A stretch of DNA of 46,006 nucleotides from Richelia sp. SL_2_1 (lineage in GTDB: Bacteria; Cyanobacteriota; Cyanobacteriia; Cyanobacteriales; Nostocaceae): contig JAAUSO010000039.1 of NCBI GenBank assembly GCA_012033205.1, forward strand, positions 1 to 46,006. The letters are read 5' to 3'. The notes below the pieces were generated by a model, which was not told the DNA's origin, searched no databases, and saw only the letters and a program-made list of their open reading frames with translations. Every line of letters begins with the position of its first letter. The stretch's first letter is position 1. Below, in pieces: positions 17,596-26,822 of the stretch. A program made the translations under genes and the position numbers.

Positions 17596-18478
17596 TGATG
17601 TTCTTCCTTAAACGATAGCGAATGTAAATTGCAACACCGTTCATAGCCAAGGTCATAAACACAAGCACGAAACCAGCAGCAGCAGCAGCAACCTGAAATG
17701 CTTCTTGAGGACGATCAGTCCAGTTGAACATTTGAATTGGTAAAACCGTGTAAGGGTCAAATAACCCTGTTGGCAAGAAGGCGATAAAAGCAACCGCACC
17801 AACTACAAGCAAGGGAGCAGTTTCACCAAATGCTCTAGCTAGGGCGATGATAATCCCGGTGAGGATTGTGCTAAATGAGTAAGGTAGAACGTGATCCCAA
17901 ACGGTCTGCCATTTAGAAGCTCCACAAGCATAAGCTGCTTCGCGGATGCTACCAGGAATAGCTCGAATTGCCTCGCGGGTTGCCACAATAATTATTGGTA
18001 GCACCAAAAGAGCCAGAGTTAATCCAGCAGATAGCACACTACGGTCTAACTGTAAACCATAAACAAACAAACCCAGACCTAAAAGACCGTAAATAATCGA
18101 GGGAACCCCAGCCAAATTAGCAACGTTAATTTCGATTACATCGGTAAACCAGTTTTTTGCAGCGTACTCTTCTAGATAAATACCTGCGGCAATCCCCAGA
18201 GGAATTGCCGCCAAAGCCGTGACTAAAATTACAATTATGCTTCCCACCCAAGCGGCTAAAATACCTGCTTCTAAGGGGTCACTACTGGGATAGGAAGTCA
18301 AAAACTGGAACAAATTTAGCAGACGGGGTAAACCATCAAAAAACAAGTCAACAAGCAGTACTAGCAAAGTGCCGATACCAATCAGCATGGATGCCAAGCC
18401 GACGTAGCTAAAAACTTGGTCTGATAGCTTGTTGCGAGCGATGGTTTTGCGGATTTGTTGAATGTTTACACTTGTCAT
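17549..18478 (-). CDS. pstA: Phosphate ABC transporter permease PstA
   Basis: A 309-residue inner-membrane permease from ATG 18478; upstream starts would run into pstC. About six membrane segments are visible. The cytoplasmic EAA loop that contacts PstB is [20 protein letters not shown]. PstA and PstC form the phosphate channel. The ATG lies one base after the pstC stop, so the two are translationally coupled. The end overlaps pstB by 47 bases, longer than usual; the last 15 or so residues are not typical of the family. Confidence 0.95.
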   Translation of the reverse strand: MTSVNIQQIRKTIARNKLSDQVFSYVGLASMLIGIGTLLVLLVDLFFDGLPRLLNLFQFLTSYPSSDPLEAGILAAWVGSIIVILVTALAAIPLGIAAGIYLEEYAAKNWFTDVIEINVANLAGVPSIIYGLLGLGLFVYGLQLDRSVLSAGLTLALLVLPIIIVATREAIRAIPGSIREAAYACGASKWQTVWDHVLPYSFSTILTGIIIALARAFGETAPLLVVGAVAFIAFLPTGLFDPYTVLPIQMFNWTDRPQEAFQVAAAAAGFVLVFMTLAMNGVAIYIRYRLRKNINGRTNKYIQPITLES

Positions 18479-18479
18479 A

Positions 18480-19421
18480 TCAATAAACTTCCCGATAGCG
18501 CTTAATGAGGATATGACCAATAATATTGAAACTTAATGTCATTAAGAATAGGGTCAGACCAACTGCGAAAATTGTTTGATATTCCAAACTACCGTAGGGA
18601 ATATCACCTTTACTTACAGAAACAATATAAGCAGTCATGGTTTGGGCTGGTTCCATCGGGTTAAAAGTGAAATTGGGTTGTCCACCAGCTGCGATCGCAA
18701 CTACCATTGTCTCCCCAATCGCTCTGGAAATTCCCAAAATATAAGCCGCAGATATCCCGGAAATCGCCGATGGTAGAATTACCTTGATTGCAGTTTGGAA
18801 ACGAGTCGCACCTGTAGCGTAAGAACCTTCCCGCAAATAATCGGGAACTGAGCGCATCGCATCTTCACTCAAAGAACTAATATAGGGAATAATCATAATC
18901 CCCATCACCATCCCCGCACTCAACATATTTGAGTAGGGTAATTCAGTTAAAAAAGTCTGCAAGAATGGTGTAACAAATAGTAGAGCAAAATAACCGTAAA
19001 CAACAGTGGGAACACCAGCTAACAATTCCAAAGCCGGTTTAACTGTTTCCCTTACTCTTACCGGAGCAAATTCACTCAGATAAATCGCGGCAATGGTTCC
19101 CAAAGGTATGGCAACACACAAAGCCACAAAAGTAGTCACCAAAGTCCCAGACACCAGGGTCATAATCCCGAAGTGCTTGTCGTCAAACAAAGGTGTCCAC
19201 TGGGTATCTGTCAAAAATTGCCAAACAGATACTTCTTCAGAATATTGGTAAAAAAATTGGAAAGACTCATACAGCAAGATAGAGACAATCCCTACCGTAA
19301 TTGCTACAGACGAAAAAGCTGCGAGAAACAAGATAATCTCAATTACTTTTTCCCGCACGTCCCGCAATACCTTTGGAGATAGTGCGGTTTTAGTCGGTTG
19401 TTTTGCAGATGTTTTAGTCAC
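18480..19421 (-). CDS. pstC: Phosphate ABC transporter permease PstC
   Basis: A 313-residue permease starting at a GTG with GGAG just upstream. Membrane segments begin with IILFLAAFSSVAITVGIVSI. The EAA loop reads LREGSYATGATRFQTAIKV, followed by ILPSAISGISAAYILGISRAIGE. It pairs with PstA to form the membrane channel. It lies 348 bases downstream of pstS; that gap contains a GC-rich hairpin that may tune expression of the permeases relative to the abundant binding protein. Confidence 0.95.
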   Translation of the reverse strand: MTKTSAKQPTKTALSPKVLRDVREKVIEIILFLAAFSSVAITVGIVSILLYESFQFFYQYSEEVSVWQFLTDTQWTPLFDDKHFGIMTLVSGTLVTTFVALCVAIPLGTIAAIYLSEFAPVRVRETVKPALELLAGVPTVVYGYFALLFVTPFLQTFLTELPYSNMLSAGMVMGIMIIPYISSLSEDAMRSVPDYLREGSYATGATRFQTAIKVILPSAISGISAAYILGISRAIGETMVVAIAAGGQPNFTFNPMEPAQTMTAYIVSVSKGDIPYGSLEYQTIFAVGLTLFLMTLSFNIIGHILIKRYREVY

Positions 19422-19637
19422 TATTCTCCGTTATGATGTGAATAGTCAATATTTGATTTTGATGGTACAGTAAATCGGAATTATCCGTGGGGTCAATTTA
19501 ATACAAGACTTAAGAGATTCTTACAAACCCTACATTTTTTTAGCAGATGCTTATTGCTTCCATTCTATTACCAATGGAAAATCCAAAATTCTTGACTCTA
19601 AAATTTTTCCGCTTAGAGTTATTCTCTCCCTCAACGG

Positions 19638-19676
19638 AACCCCCCTCTTTCCCAATTCGAGGATAAAAGGGGGGTT
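19638..19676. repeat. GC-rich hairpin in the pstS-pstC gap
   Basis: AACCCCCCT (19638-19646) pairs perfectly with AGGGGGGTT (19668-19676). The rest of the 348-base gap holds no gene. It could be a dispersed repeat that also acts as a processing or attenuation site between pstS and pstC. Confidence 0.65.
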
Positions 19677-19769
19677 GTGATGTCTAATTGGCTGATGCTC
19701 AAGGTAAAATGCACCCATTATATTCAGTCTATTTAGTCAATAGTTGGTGTAGGAAACTATTAAGATAAA

Positions 19770-20761
19770 TTAGTCTCTAGGTGTAGCCAAAAGTTCGCTA
19801 ATTTTTACACCAATTTTCTCTTTACCACCGAATACAGAACCAGTTTGTTTGCGATTAAAGCGGTTCAAAATAGCGGTATAAGCAGTGTTAGGTAGAGCTA
19901 CATAAGCAACTTTTTGTTGATAGCAGGAGCATTTTTGATGTAATACTCAACAAATTGCTTAACTTGGGGTTTGTTAGCAGATTTAGCGCTGACGTAGATA
20001 AAGATAGGACGAGACAGAGGAGTGTATTTACCGCTTCTAATATTAGCTTCGGTAGGAGGTACACCGTTGATTGTTGCAGCTTGCAGCTTGCTCTTGTTTT
20101 CTTCGTAATAAGCATAACCGAAGTAGGAGAGAGCGCCCTTGTCACGGATAACACCGTTTACTAATACGTTGTCATCTTCAGAGGATGTGACATCTCCACG
20201 GCTAGAACCAGACTTACCGTTAATTGCTTCGGTGAAGTAGTCAAAAGTTCCAGAAGCAGTTCCAGGAGCAAACAATCTTAAAGGAACATTGGGGAAACCA
20301 GCACGAACTTGGTTCCAGTTTTTGATTTTACCTTGTGCTGCTGGTTCCCAAATTTTCTTCAGTTCAGCAGGGGTAAGATTTTTAGCCCAAGTATTTTGTT
20401 TGTTGATAACAACTGTTAAACCATCGTAAGCAACGGGGATTTCGATGAATTTAATTCCGGCTTTTTTACATGCGGCGATTTCTGATGACTTAATTGGACG
20501 AGAAGCGTTGGAAATATCGGTTTCTCCACGGCAGAATTTTTTGAAACCACCACCAGTACCAGATACACCAACGGTTACACGGGTTTTACCACCTGTAGCT
20601 TTGGTAAATCCTTCTGCTGCTGCTTCTGTTAAAGGGAAAACGGTGCTGGAACCGTCAATCCGAATAGCTGCACTTTGAGACATAGCAGCAGGAACTGCAA
20701 CTGAAATACTTGCTGCAACTGCGGCAACAACACCCAATACTCTTACTTTTAAACTGTTCAC
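19770..20761 (-). CDS. pstS: Periplasmic phosphate-binding protein PstS, frameshifted
   Basis: The high-affinity phosphate receptor. The likely start is GTG 20761 with an AGGAG site; an upstream GTG at 20803 lacks one. The signal peptide is about residues 1-29 ([22 protein letters not shown]). Binding-site motifs include [32 protein letters not shown] and [12 protein letters not shown]. The frame stops early at 19898 after INKKLLM. One base added in the T run at 19911-19915 restores [15 protein letters not shown] and continues to TAA at 19770, giving 330 residues. A two-unit Pho box lies upstream at 20894-20912. Confidence 0.92.
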
Positions 20762-20893
20762 AAAGAAACTCCTAATTGAGATTTTTCGCTTGCGCGCAAT
20801 CACACAACTAACAGAATCTCCGTATTAGGTTAAAAATAAGTTATTGTTTTTACACTATTACGTAAAGCTTTTCCTAAAATATGCTTGTAATTA

Positions 20894-20912
20894 TGGTTAA
20901 GTTTAGGTTAAA
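20894..20912 (-). promoter_or_regulatory. Pho box upstream of pstS
   Basis: On the minus strand the site reads TTTAACCT-AAA-CTTAACCA: two units matching the cyanobacterial Pho-box consensus YTTAAYYW with the canonical three-base spacing, about 130 bases before the GTG start. A further single unit, TTTAACCT, is at 20827-20834. SphR/PhoB-type regulators bind such repeats under phosphate limitation. The arrangement matches the site at 37488-37506. Confidence 0.8.
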
Positions 20913-21190
20913 TGCTTTATAGATAATGGTTTGAGGATTTTTTTAAAATTGCAATAAAAGCTAGTTGTTTTAACTTCATATATTTCATATATTGGTTAAC
21001 TTGTTACTGCATGACACAAATTTAAATATGGGTAATTGTAGCTTTACTTACGCATTTTTTCATCTTCTCTAAGAGGTATTTTTGCGGTATTAGTGATAAT
21101 CAAATCAAATGTTGTCTGGGCTACGATACTGATGTGGCTGTATTTAAGGAAACAATTTTCGTTGAAATAGAAAGATTATTTACAGTCAAG

Positions 21191-21991
21191 ATGAACAATT
21201 TGAAAGTAGCTTTAAAAGTTGCAAATTTAAATGTATTCTATGGAGAAAACCCGATTATTAGAAATATTTATATTGACTGTTATGAAAATAAAATAACTGC
21301 TATTTTGGGGTGCGTAAATTCCGGAAAATCAACTTTATTGAAAACCTTCAATCGGTTAATTGAATCAGAAATTAGTAGCGTTAGATATGAAGGTCAAATA
21401 GAATTTTTTGGTCAGAATATTTTTAATCATCGTACTAATTTAAATCGTTTACGTCGGCAAATTGGTATGATTTATCCGACTCCAAATACTTTTTCTATGA
21501 GCATTTATGAGAATATCGCCTCTCAAGTCAAGTTAACTGGTTATTATTCCAAAAATGAACTAAATACAATTGTAGAAATTGCCCTGCATCGTGTGGGTTT
21601 ATGGAATGAAGTCAAATACAAATTGCATCAACCAGCGATTGATTTATCTTTGGTACAACAACAGTTACTTTGTATTGCTAGGGCTTTAGCTCTACAACCT
21701 AAAATTTTAATTATGGATGAACCTTGTATGGAGTTGGGTATAGTTAGAGGCATGAGAATTGAAGAAGTTATTCAATCATTACGCCAAAGTTTGACTATTA
21801 TTATTGCAACTAAAAATCCTCAATTTGCATTACGCATATCTGATTATATCGGTTTGATGAGCGTGAATAATCATGTTGGGGAATTAGTTGATTTTTATCA
21901 GACTTCTCAATTTGTACAAAATTGTTTAACTCCATGCCCTCAGACGGTAATCCTGGGGAACCAACAAGCAAAGCCCACCTCCGTGGGCTAA
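21191..21991 (+). CDS. Strongly degenerate PstB-like ABC protein, copy 2
   Basis: A 266-residue PstB relative from ATG 21191; an upstream GTG at 21134 is less likely. Walker A survives as GCVNSGKS (40-47) and Walker B as ILIMDEP (172-178). The signature is destroyed (LSLVQQQL, 152-159). The Q-loop Gln is Pro96 (MIYPTPN), the D-loop is lost (MELG), and the H-loop His is Lys208 (IIATKNPQ). It shares NLNRLRRQIGM and the Q-to-P change with copy 1, so the two are sisters. The last residues (NQQAKPTSVG) come from a dispersed repeat that replaced the normal DYVxG ending. It is divergent from pstS. It may be a pseudo-ATPase or a decaying gene. Confidence 0.75.
   Translation: MNNLKVALKVANLNVFYGENPIIRNIYIDCYENKITAILGCVNSGKSTLLKTFNRLIESEISSVRYEGQIEFFGQNIFNHRTNLNRLRRQIGMIYPTPNTFSMSIYENIASQVKLTGYYSKNELNTIVEIALHRVGLWNEVKYKLHQPAIDLSLVQQQLLCIARALALQPKILIMDEPCMELGIVRGMRIEEVIQSLRQSLTIIIATKNPQFALRISDYIGLMSVNNHVGELVDFYQTSQFVQNCLTPCPQTVILGNQQAKPTSVG
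21972..21989. repeat. Short hairpin from a dispersed repeat at the 3' end of copy 2
   Basis: AGCCCAC and GTGGGCT pair perfectly with loop CTCC. The flanks, CAAAGCCCACCT and GGGCTAATTAA, match the longer element at 36730-36813. The stop codon of the PstB-like gene lies inside the repeat. Confidence 0.7.
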
Positions 21992-22026
21992 TTAAATAGA
22001 TATTCAGACAGAAATATAGAGTAACC

Positions 22027-23454
22027 TTAATAAGCGCCAGTTTTGTACAATAACACTTTAAAAGTGCGGAGAAAAATGTTCAAGTCAAGTGATATTGACC
22101 AATTCTCAATGTAGCTCATATCTAATTTAATTACATCATCAAAATTATCGATTTCAGAACGTCCAGAAACTTGCCATAATCCAGTAATACCGGGGAGAAC
22201 TTCTTGACGAATAAAATGCTTGGGTTGGAATTTTTCTACGTCACGGATTGGTAAAGGTCGAGGACCAATTAAACTCATTTCACCGACTAATACATTAAAG
22301 AATTGCGGTAATTCATCCAAGCTATAACGACGTAAAAACTGACCGACTCTAGTTACTCTAGGGTCATTTTTCATTTTGAAAAACACACCATCTTTCATTT
22401 CGTTTTTAGCTTCTAAAGAAACTTGAATTTTTTCTGCATCGGTAATCATTGTCCGAAATTTCCAAATTAGAAACTCTCTATTATGTAAACCAATACGTTT
22501 TTGACGGAAAAATATTGGTCCGGGAGAATCCAGTTTAATCAGTACAGCTATAGATAAATAAACAGGTGCGAGTAGAACTATTAAAAATAGCGCAAAATAA
22601 AAGTCAAACAACCGTTTGAACCAAAAATCAACCCCAGCAAAAATTGGTGCTGTAATGGTGGGGAAAGGTAATTCTCCAATCAAACTAAACTGAGATTTGG
22701 AGAAAGGAAGTTTATTTTCTGTTGGTAGAATGTGCAAAGTAATTCCTGCATTATAAAAATGCCAGCAAAGAAATGAGCGGTTTTTGATTGCATCCCAGGA
22801 AATAAATATTTCTTCTACATTTTGGCTGCTTAAAAATGCAAAAGTCTTTTCTCTATTAGCCCAATCAAGACAGCTAGATTCTGCAAAACCTTGTACTGTA
22901 TAACAATTATCTTTTTCGACAATGTTGATTAATTGCTCTTTTTCTTCAGCGTCGGCGATGATAAAAATTGCATGACGAATGATACCTTTTTGACGCAGAA
23001 AATTAGTTGATAAATCAAATATTTTTCTGAAAGTACAGATAAAAGCGATAGATACAAGCCAATACAATAAATAATTAGAACGCTGAATGTAAGTACTTGG
23101 GTCGTAGATATAAGCGATGAATAATAGCAGTATAGATGATAAGGAAATTGCTTTTATAATGCTTACATAATCGCGACGGTACATACCTGCTCGGTAAACA
23201 CCACTGTTAACAAGAATAGCAATTTGAACTCCTAAACTGAGTAATAGAAATGGGAGGTTTTTTGTCCATTCAGATTGTAAGGGAGAACTGTAAGTAATAA
23301 CTAAATTCCAAGCGATACTCAAGGATGAAATATCGAGCAGTATTAATAGAATTACGCGCAGCAATCGGATAAATAATCCTCGCTGTATAGTTGTACTTTT
23401 CGCGGAGCGTAAGTCCGGTTTGAAGCTATTTATGGCTACATTCACGTAAGACAC
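22027..23454 (-). CDS. Initiating sugar-phosphate transferase (WbaP/exopolysaccharide type)
   Basis: A polyprenyl-phosphate sugar-1-phosphate transferase of about 475 residues. The start is probably GTG 23454, because the TTG at 23463 sits too close to its AGGAG site. The N-terminal half has several membrane segments and a CoA-binding-like domain. The C-terminal bacterial sugar transferase domain carries KRLFDFYFAL, GPIFFRQKRIGL, FLIWKFRTM, LRRYSLDELPQFFNVL, MSLIGPRPLP and PGITGLWQVSGRS. It loads the first sugar onto the lipid carrier to start each repeat unit. It is the last gene of the cluster as transcribed. Confidence 0.93.
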   Translation of the reverse strand: MSYVNVAINSFKPDLRSAKSTTIQRGLFIRLLRVILLILLDISSLSIAWNLVITYSSPLQSEWTKNLPFLLLSLGVQIAILVNSGVYRAGMYRRDYVSIIKAISLSSILLLFIAYIYDPSTYIQRSNYLLYWLVSIAFICTFRKIFDLSTNFLRQKGIIRHAIFIIADAEEKEQLINIVEKDNCYTVQGFAESSCLDWANREKTFAFLSSQNVEEIFISWDAIKNRSFLCWHFYNAGITLHILPTENKLPFSKSQFSLIGELPFPTITAPIFAGVDFWFKRLFDFYFALFLIVLLAPVYLSIAVLIKLDSPGPIFFRQKRIGLHNREFLIWKFRTMITDAEKIQVSLEAKNEMKDGVFFKMKNDPRVTRVGQFLRRYSLDELPQFFNVLVGEMSLIGPRPLPIRDVEKFQPKHFIRQEVLPGITGLWQVSGRSEIDNFDDVIKLDMSYIENWSISLDLNIFLRTFKVLLYKTGAY

Positions 23455-23654
23455 GATAATCAAGTCTCCTGTTGATGAATTAGAAATGGATTTGTATGAA
23501 ATAAAGTTGGTTTACTCCCGAACCGGCAGAAGATTACCGATTAAAAAAAACCGCAGAGACGCTCTTAGCGCAGAGGAAAGAGGTTTCATAGAAATAGGTA
23601 ATTTTCCAGCGGAATAGGAGTAGTTAGATTATCAGAATTAATCTAATAGAGTAT

Positions 23655-24430
23655 CTAGTAAGATTTTGCTCGATCAGAAAAACCAAGAATTTCCTGAATC
23701 AATAATTTACCGACAAACCAGGGTTGAACTAAATAGCGCTTCCATAGTCTTTGAGGTTCGCTAAACAGACGATAAGACCATTCCAAACCCATTTTTCCCA
23801 TCCACCGTGGGGGAGTTGGAACGACACCTGCAACATAGTCCATACAAGCACCACTGGGTAGAATCGTATTAGTCTGAAGCTGGTCGAGATTATCGAGAAT
23901 CCAACGTTCTTGACGAGGCATACTCATTCCTACCATTAAAATGTGAGGCTGGAAAGCGTTGATTGCAGCGATGATAGTTTGATTCTCTGGACTATGTTTA
24001 GTCACATCGATATAACCATGAGCGCAAGCAATCTCTAAACCAGGGTATTTTTGACGTAAAATATCTGCTCCTTGTTGAGCAACTCCCGGTTTGGAACCTA
24101 AATAAAATATGCGCCAATTTTTGTTAGCAGCTTCTTCCATTAAAGACCATACCCAGTCAGCATAGGTAACTCGATGTTCTCGCTCGATGGAATATCCGCG
24201 TAGTTTACCAATGAATACTAATGGCATACCATCAACATGGATATAGTCAGCCTTGTTATAGAATTTACGCATCAGAGCGTCATGATGATAAATATACAGA
24301 CTATGCAAATTGTGATTGGCAATAATCCATTTTTTTGCTGTTGAATAGAGTCTGCAACTAAAGCATTCAACTGGGAAATATTCAGTGCATCAACTTCAAT
24401 GCCGAGAAATTTTAATGGGGAACGATTCAT
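23655..24430 (-). CDS. WecG/TagA/CpsF-family glycosyltransferase, frameshifted
   Basis: Reconstructed length 258 residues, normal for the family. The ATG at 24430 gives MNRSPLKFLGIEVDALNIS and runs to a break in the A run at 24330-24336. One extra A restores QQQKKWIIANHNLHSLYIYH in the frame of the remaining 217 residues. Family blocks are DGMPLVFIGKLRG, IFYLGSKPGVAQQGA, CAHGY, VGMSMPRQERWI and PSGACMDYVAG. Members add the second sugar, often N-acetylmannosamine, to the lipid-linked primer. Its place next to the initiating transferase fits. As written, only the part from 24308 is open. Confidence 0.88.
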
Positions 24431-24451
24431 AGGTTTAAGAGGTTTTAAAAG

Positions 24452-25603
24452 TTAAGAATTACTTGTGGATAACAGAACATTTGCAATAGATTGCGCTCTA
24501 GCATTCCAGGAATATTTCTCTTTAATTAAGTTGTATGCAGCCTGAGCAAGGGGTTGATATTTTGCTTGATTTAAAGCAACATCTAAGATTTTTTGAGCAA
24601 TATCTTCGGTAGAGTAATCTGTTACTAAGAGATGTTGAAGATGGCAAAATTCTTCTAAACCACGCAATCCTTCAGGTGTGGAAATCACTAGTTTTTGAGT
24701 TGCGAAATAATCAAGGGCTTTATTGCGCGCTCCTCCTGCTACTGCTTGTTTAGAAAATGGTAATAGAGTAATATCTGCATATTTAATGTGAGTTATAAAA
24801 TCATTTCTACTGGGCAAAAATCCTGTGAATGAAATATTAGATGGTAATGTTTCTTGAATATCATCTCGATTTCGACCTATGACAATAAAATGGATTTTTT
24901 CTGGCTGATTTTCTAGTTTTTTAGCAATATCTATTGTCATAGATACTGACATATCATTAGTTGGAAAACCATAGGTTTTTGGTGCGACAACTACTACAAT
25001 TTTAGCCGGTCGTAATTGTTGATAAGGGTCGGTATCATTTAAAGAATGACTATTTAATAAATCTTCTGTAACTCCATTTCCTATACAGGATATTTGTTTG
25101 GGAGTTCTTCCATACCACTGAGAAATTAATCTTGGGGTAGATTCCCCAGCAGCAATAATAGGATGACCAGAAAAGATGAGTATTCCTTGAGCAAAATAGG
25201 TTTTAATGCATTGTTTTAATTCTTGAAACCAATTATTAACTGAAGATAAACGTGTCCAATATTCATAAGCAGAAAAAGTATGAAAATCCAAGACAAGAGA
25301 GCAATTTTGATTTTTTTTGAATTTAAGAGCAATGATTGCAGCTATACTTGGAAGTGTTTCTTGAGCATATATAATATCTGGACGAAACTCATCAATAGAT
25401 TTTTGTACTGCTTTAATATATGATTTAATATTTCTAGAACCGACAGAAATTGATTGAGTGTAATCAACAGATGAACAATCTAATCCTAGTTGACAAACAT
25501 CAAAATATTTAACTAGATATTGTCCAAGATAAAAAGGTCTGGTAAAAGCGCCAAAAGGCTCGCTAGAATCAAGATTAGAAACAATTAATAAACGTTTGCC
25601 CAT
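24452..25603 (-). CDS. Glycosyltransferase family 1/4-like protein
   Basis: A 383-residue GT-B type protein. The N-terminal half begins with a Rossmann strand, RLLIVSNLDSSEPFGAF. The C-terminal half carries an IHFIVIGRNRDDI strand and the nucleotide-sugar region DITLLPFSKQAVAGGARNK. Then come ALDYFATQKLVIST and TPEGLRGLEEF. It probably adds one sugar in polysaccharide assembly; the substrate cannot be read from sequence. It lies 21 bases upstream of the WecG-family gene. Confidence 0.82.
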   Translation of the reverse strand: MGKRLLIVSNLDSSEPFGAFTRPFYLGQYLVKYFDVCQLGLDCSSVDYTQSISVGSRNIKSYIKAVQKSIDEFRPDIIYAQETLPSIAAIIALKFKKNQNCSLVLDFHTFSAYEYWTRLSSVNNWFQELKQCIKTYFAQGILIFSGHPIIAAGESTPRLISQWYGRTPKQISCIGNGVTEDLLNSHSLNDTDPYQQLRPAKIVVVVAPKTYGFPTNDMSVSMTIDIAKKLENQPEKIHFIVIGRNRDDIQETLPSNISFTGFLPSRNDFITHIKYADITLLPFSKQAVAGGARNKALDYFATQKLVISTPEGLRGLEEFCHLQHLLVTDYSTEDIAQKILDVALNQAKYQPLAQAAYNLIKEKYSWNARAQSIANVLLSTSNS

Positions 25604-25877
25604 AATAGAATTGGTAATTGGTAATTGGTAATTGGTGATTGAGAATAATATTAATGAGTTCTGGTTATTTTTTAATTAGTCCCCCGAACCGCTTTAAGAT
25701 TACCTTTCACACATAGGGTACGGTTCATCTCTTTTTACCTCTTTTCTCTGCGTACTCTGCGCGGCAGTTGCTACAACGGAGGGAGCCTCCGCAACGCACT
25801 GCCTTGTCTCTGCGGTTTTTAAAATCAGTAATCATAAGAGCAGGAAGGGAGTAGTATTATGCAATTTACTGTAGTAT
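25604..25877. repeat. Intergenic repeats: AATTGGT heptamers and a CGCAGAG-type palindrome
   Basis: About four copies of AATTGGT occupy 25609-25640. Further on, 25740-25820 contains the arms of a common cyanobacterial repeat (TCTCTGCG ... CGCAGTT, CTCCGTTG-type), also seen at 23548-23580, 27887-27915 and 32997-33030. No gene seen. Confidence 0.6.
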
Positions 25878-26756
25878 TTATTCTGTAAATGTTGGAGATG
25901 CAGCGATATTTTTATAACCAATAACGGCGCGAATATAAGGTAATAACCAGTAAATTAACCAAAATGGTCCGGAATGACGGGAACAAAATATAGTCCAAGG
26001 TTTGAGAGGAAATCCTTTAACGTGTAATATTTTTCGCAAGCGTTGTTGCAGTGGTAAATTAGTGTCAGCCCAACTATTACGAATAGAATTTTTACTACAA
26101 GTACCAACATATCCAGGTGCAATCCAAATAGAACAGCCTAATTTACGCGCTCTGAGACTATAATCTAAGTCTCCCAAACTATGAATAAATGCTGCGTCAA
26201 TATTGCCAACTTTTGCAACAACACTATGAGGAATTAACACGCAATTACCAAACATCGCATCACATTGCTGTATAACTTGAGTTGGTTCTAAAAATTCAAA
26301 TTTATTGGAATACCATTTTTTAGATTTAACTGCTCCTCCATATGTAGGTTTTTTAGTAATTGCATCTTGAGTAGTACCTACGATAATCGAATTTTCACAA
26401 CGTTGTTCGCTTAAACAAGTTTGAATATTCAACAATTTATCTAAGGTATCGGTTTCTAAAAACGTGTCGTCATTCAACCAAAGGTAATAATTGTAAGAAT
26501 TTTTAATTGCTTCTCCGAATGCTAAACGCATTCCTCCCACCCAAAATAAATTACCGTTTCCTTGGAGAATGTTTACTTGTGGAAATTCTGCTTTGATTGC
26601 TTCTGCTGTACCATCAGAACTACCATCATCAGTTAGAAAAACATCAAATGTATTTGTTTGTTGATGCAATGCACGTAGACAAGCAAGGGTTGTTTCGCGT
26701 CGGTTAAAACAGGTCATGATGACCGCTATTTTTGCTTTATTTATTGTAGTTTTCAT
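25878..26756 (-). CDS. GT2 family glycosyltransferase
   Basis: A 292-residue GT-A fold enzyme. The N terminus has VIMTCFNRRETTLACLRAL, then the nucleotide-binding LTDDGSSDGT (about 40-49). The metal-binding segment is YLWLNDDTFLE (about 90). GNGNLFWVGGMRLAF resembles the rhamnosyltransferase-like branch. The C-terminal third includes HSLGDLDYSLRARKLG. It probably transfers a sugar to the growing repeat unit. It is well separated from both neighbours, so it may have its own expression signals. Confidence 0.85.
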   Translation of the reverse strand: MKTTINKAKIAVIMTCFNRRETTLACLRALHQQTNTFDVFLTDDGSSDGTAEAIKAEFPQVNILQGNGNLFWVGGMRLAFGEAIKNSYNYYLWLNDDTFLETDTLDKLLNIQTCLSEQRCENSIIVGTTQDAITKKPTYGGAVKSKKWYSNKFEFLEPTQVIQQCDAMFGNCVLIPHSVVAKVGNIDAAFIHSLGDLDYSLRARKLGCSIWIAPGYVGTCSKNSIRNSWADTNLPLQQRLRKILHVKGFPLKPWTIFCSRHSGPFWLIYWLLPYIRAVIGYKNIAASPTFTE

Positions 26757-26822
26757 TTATTGAAAATAATAAGTTTTACTGTGAAGTAATCGTGAAATAT
26801 TTCTGGATTTTGTTGGTTAAGT

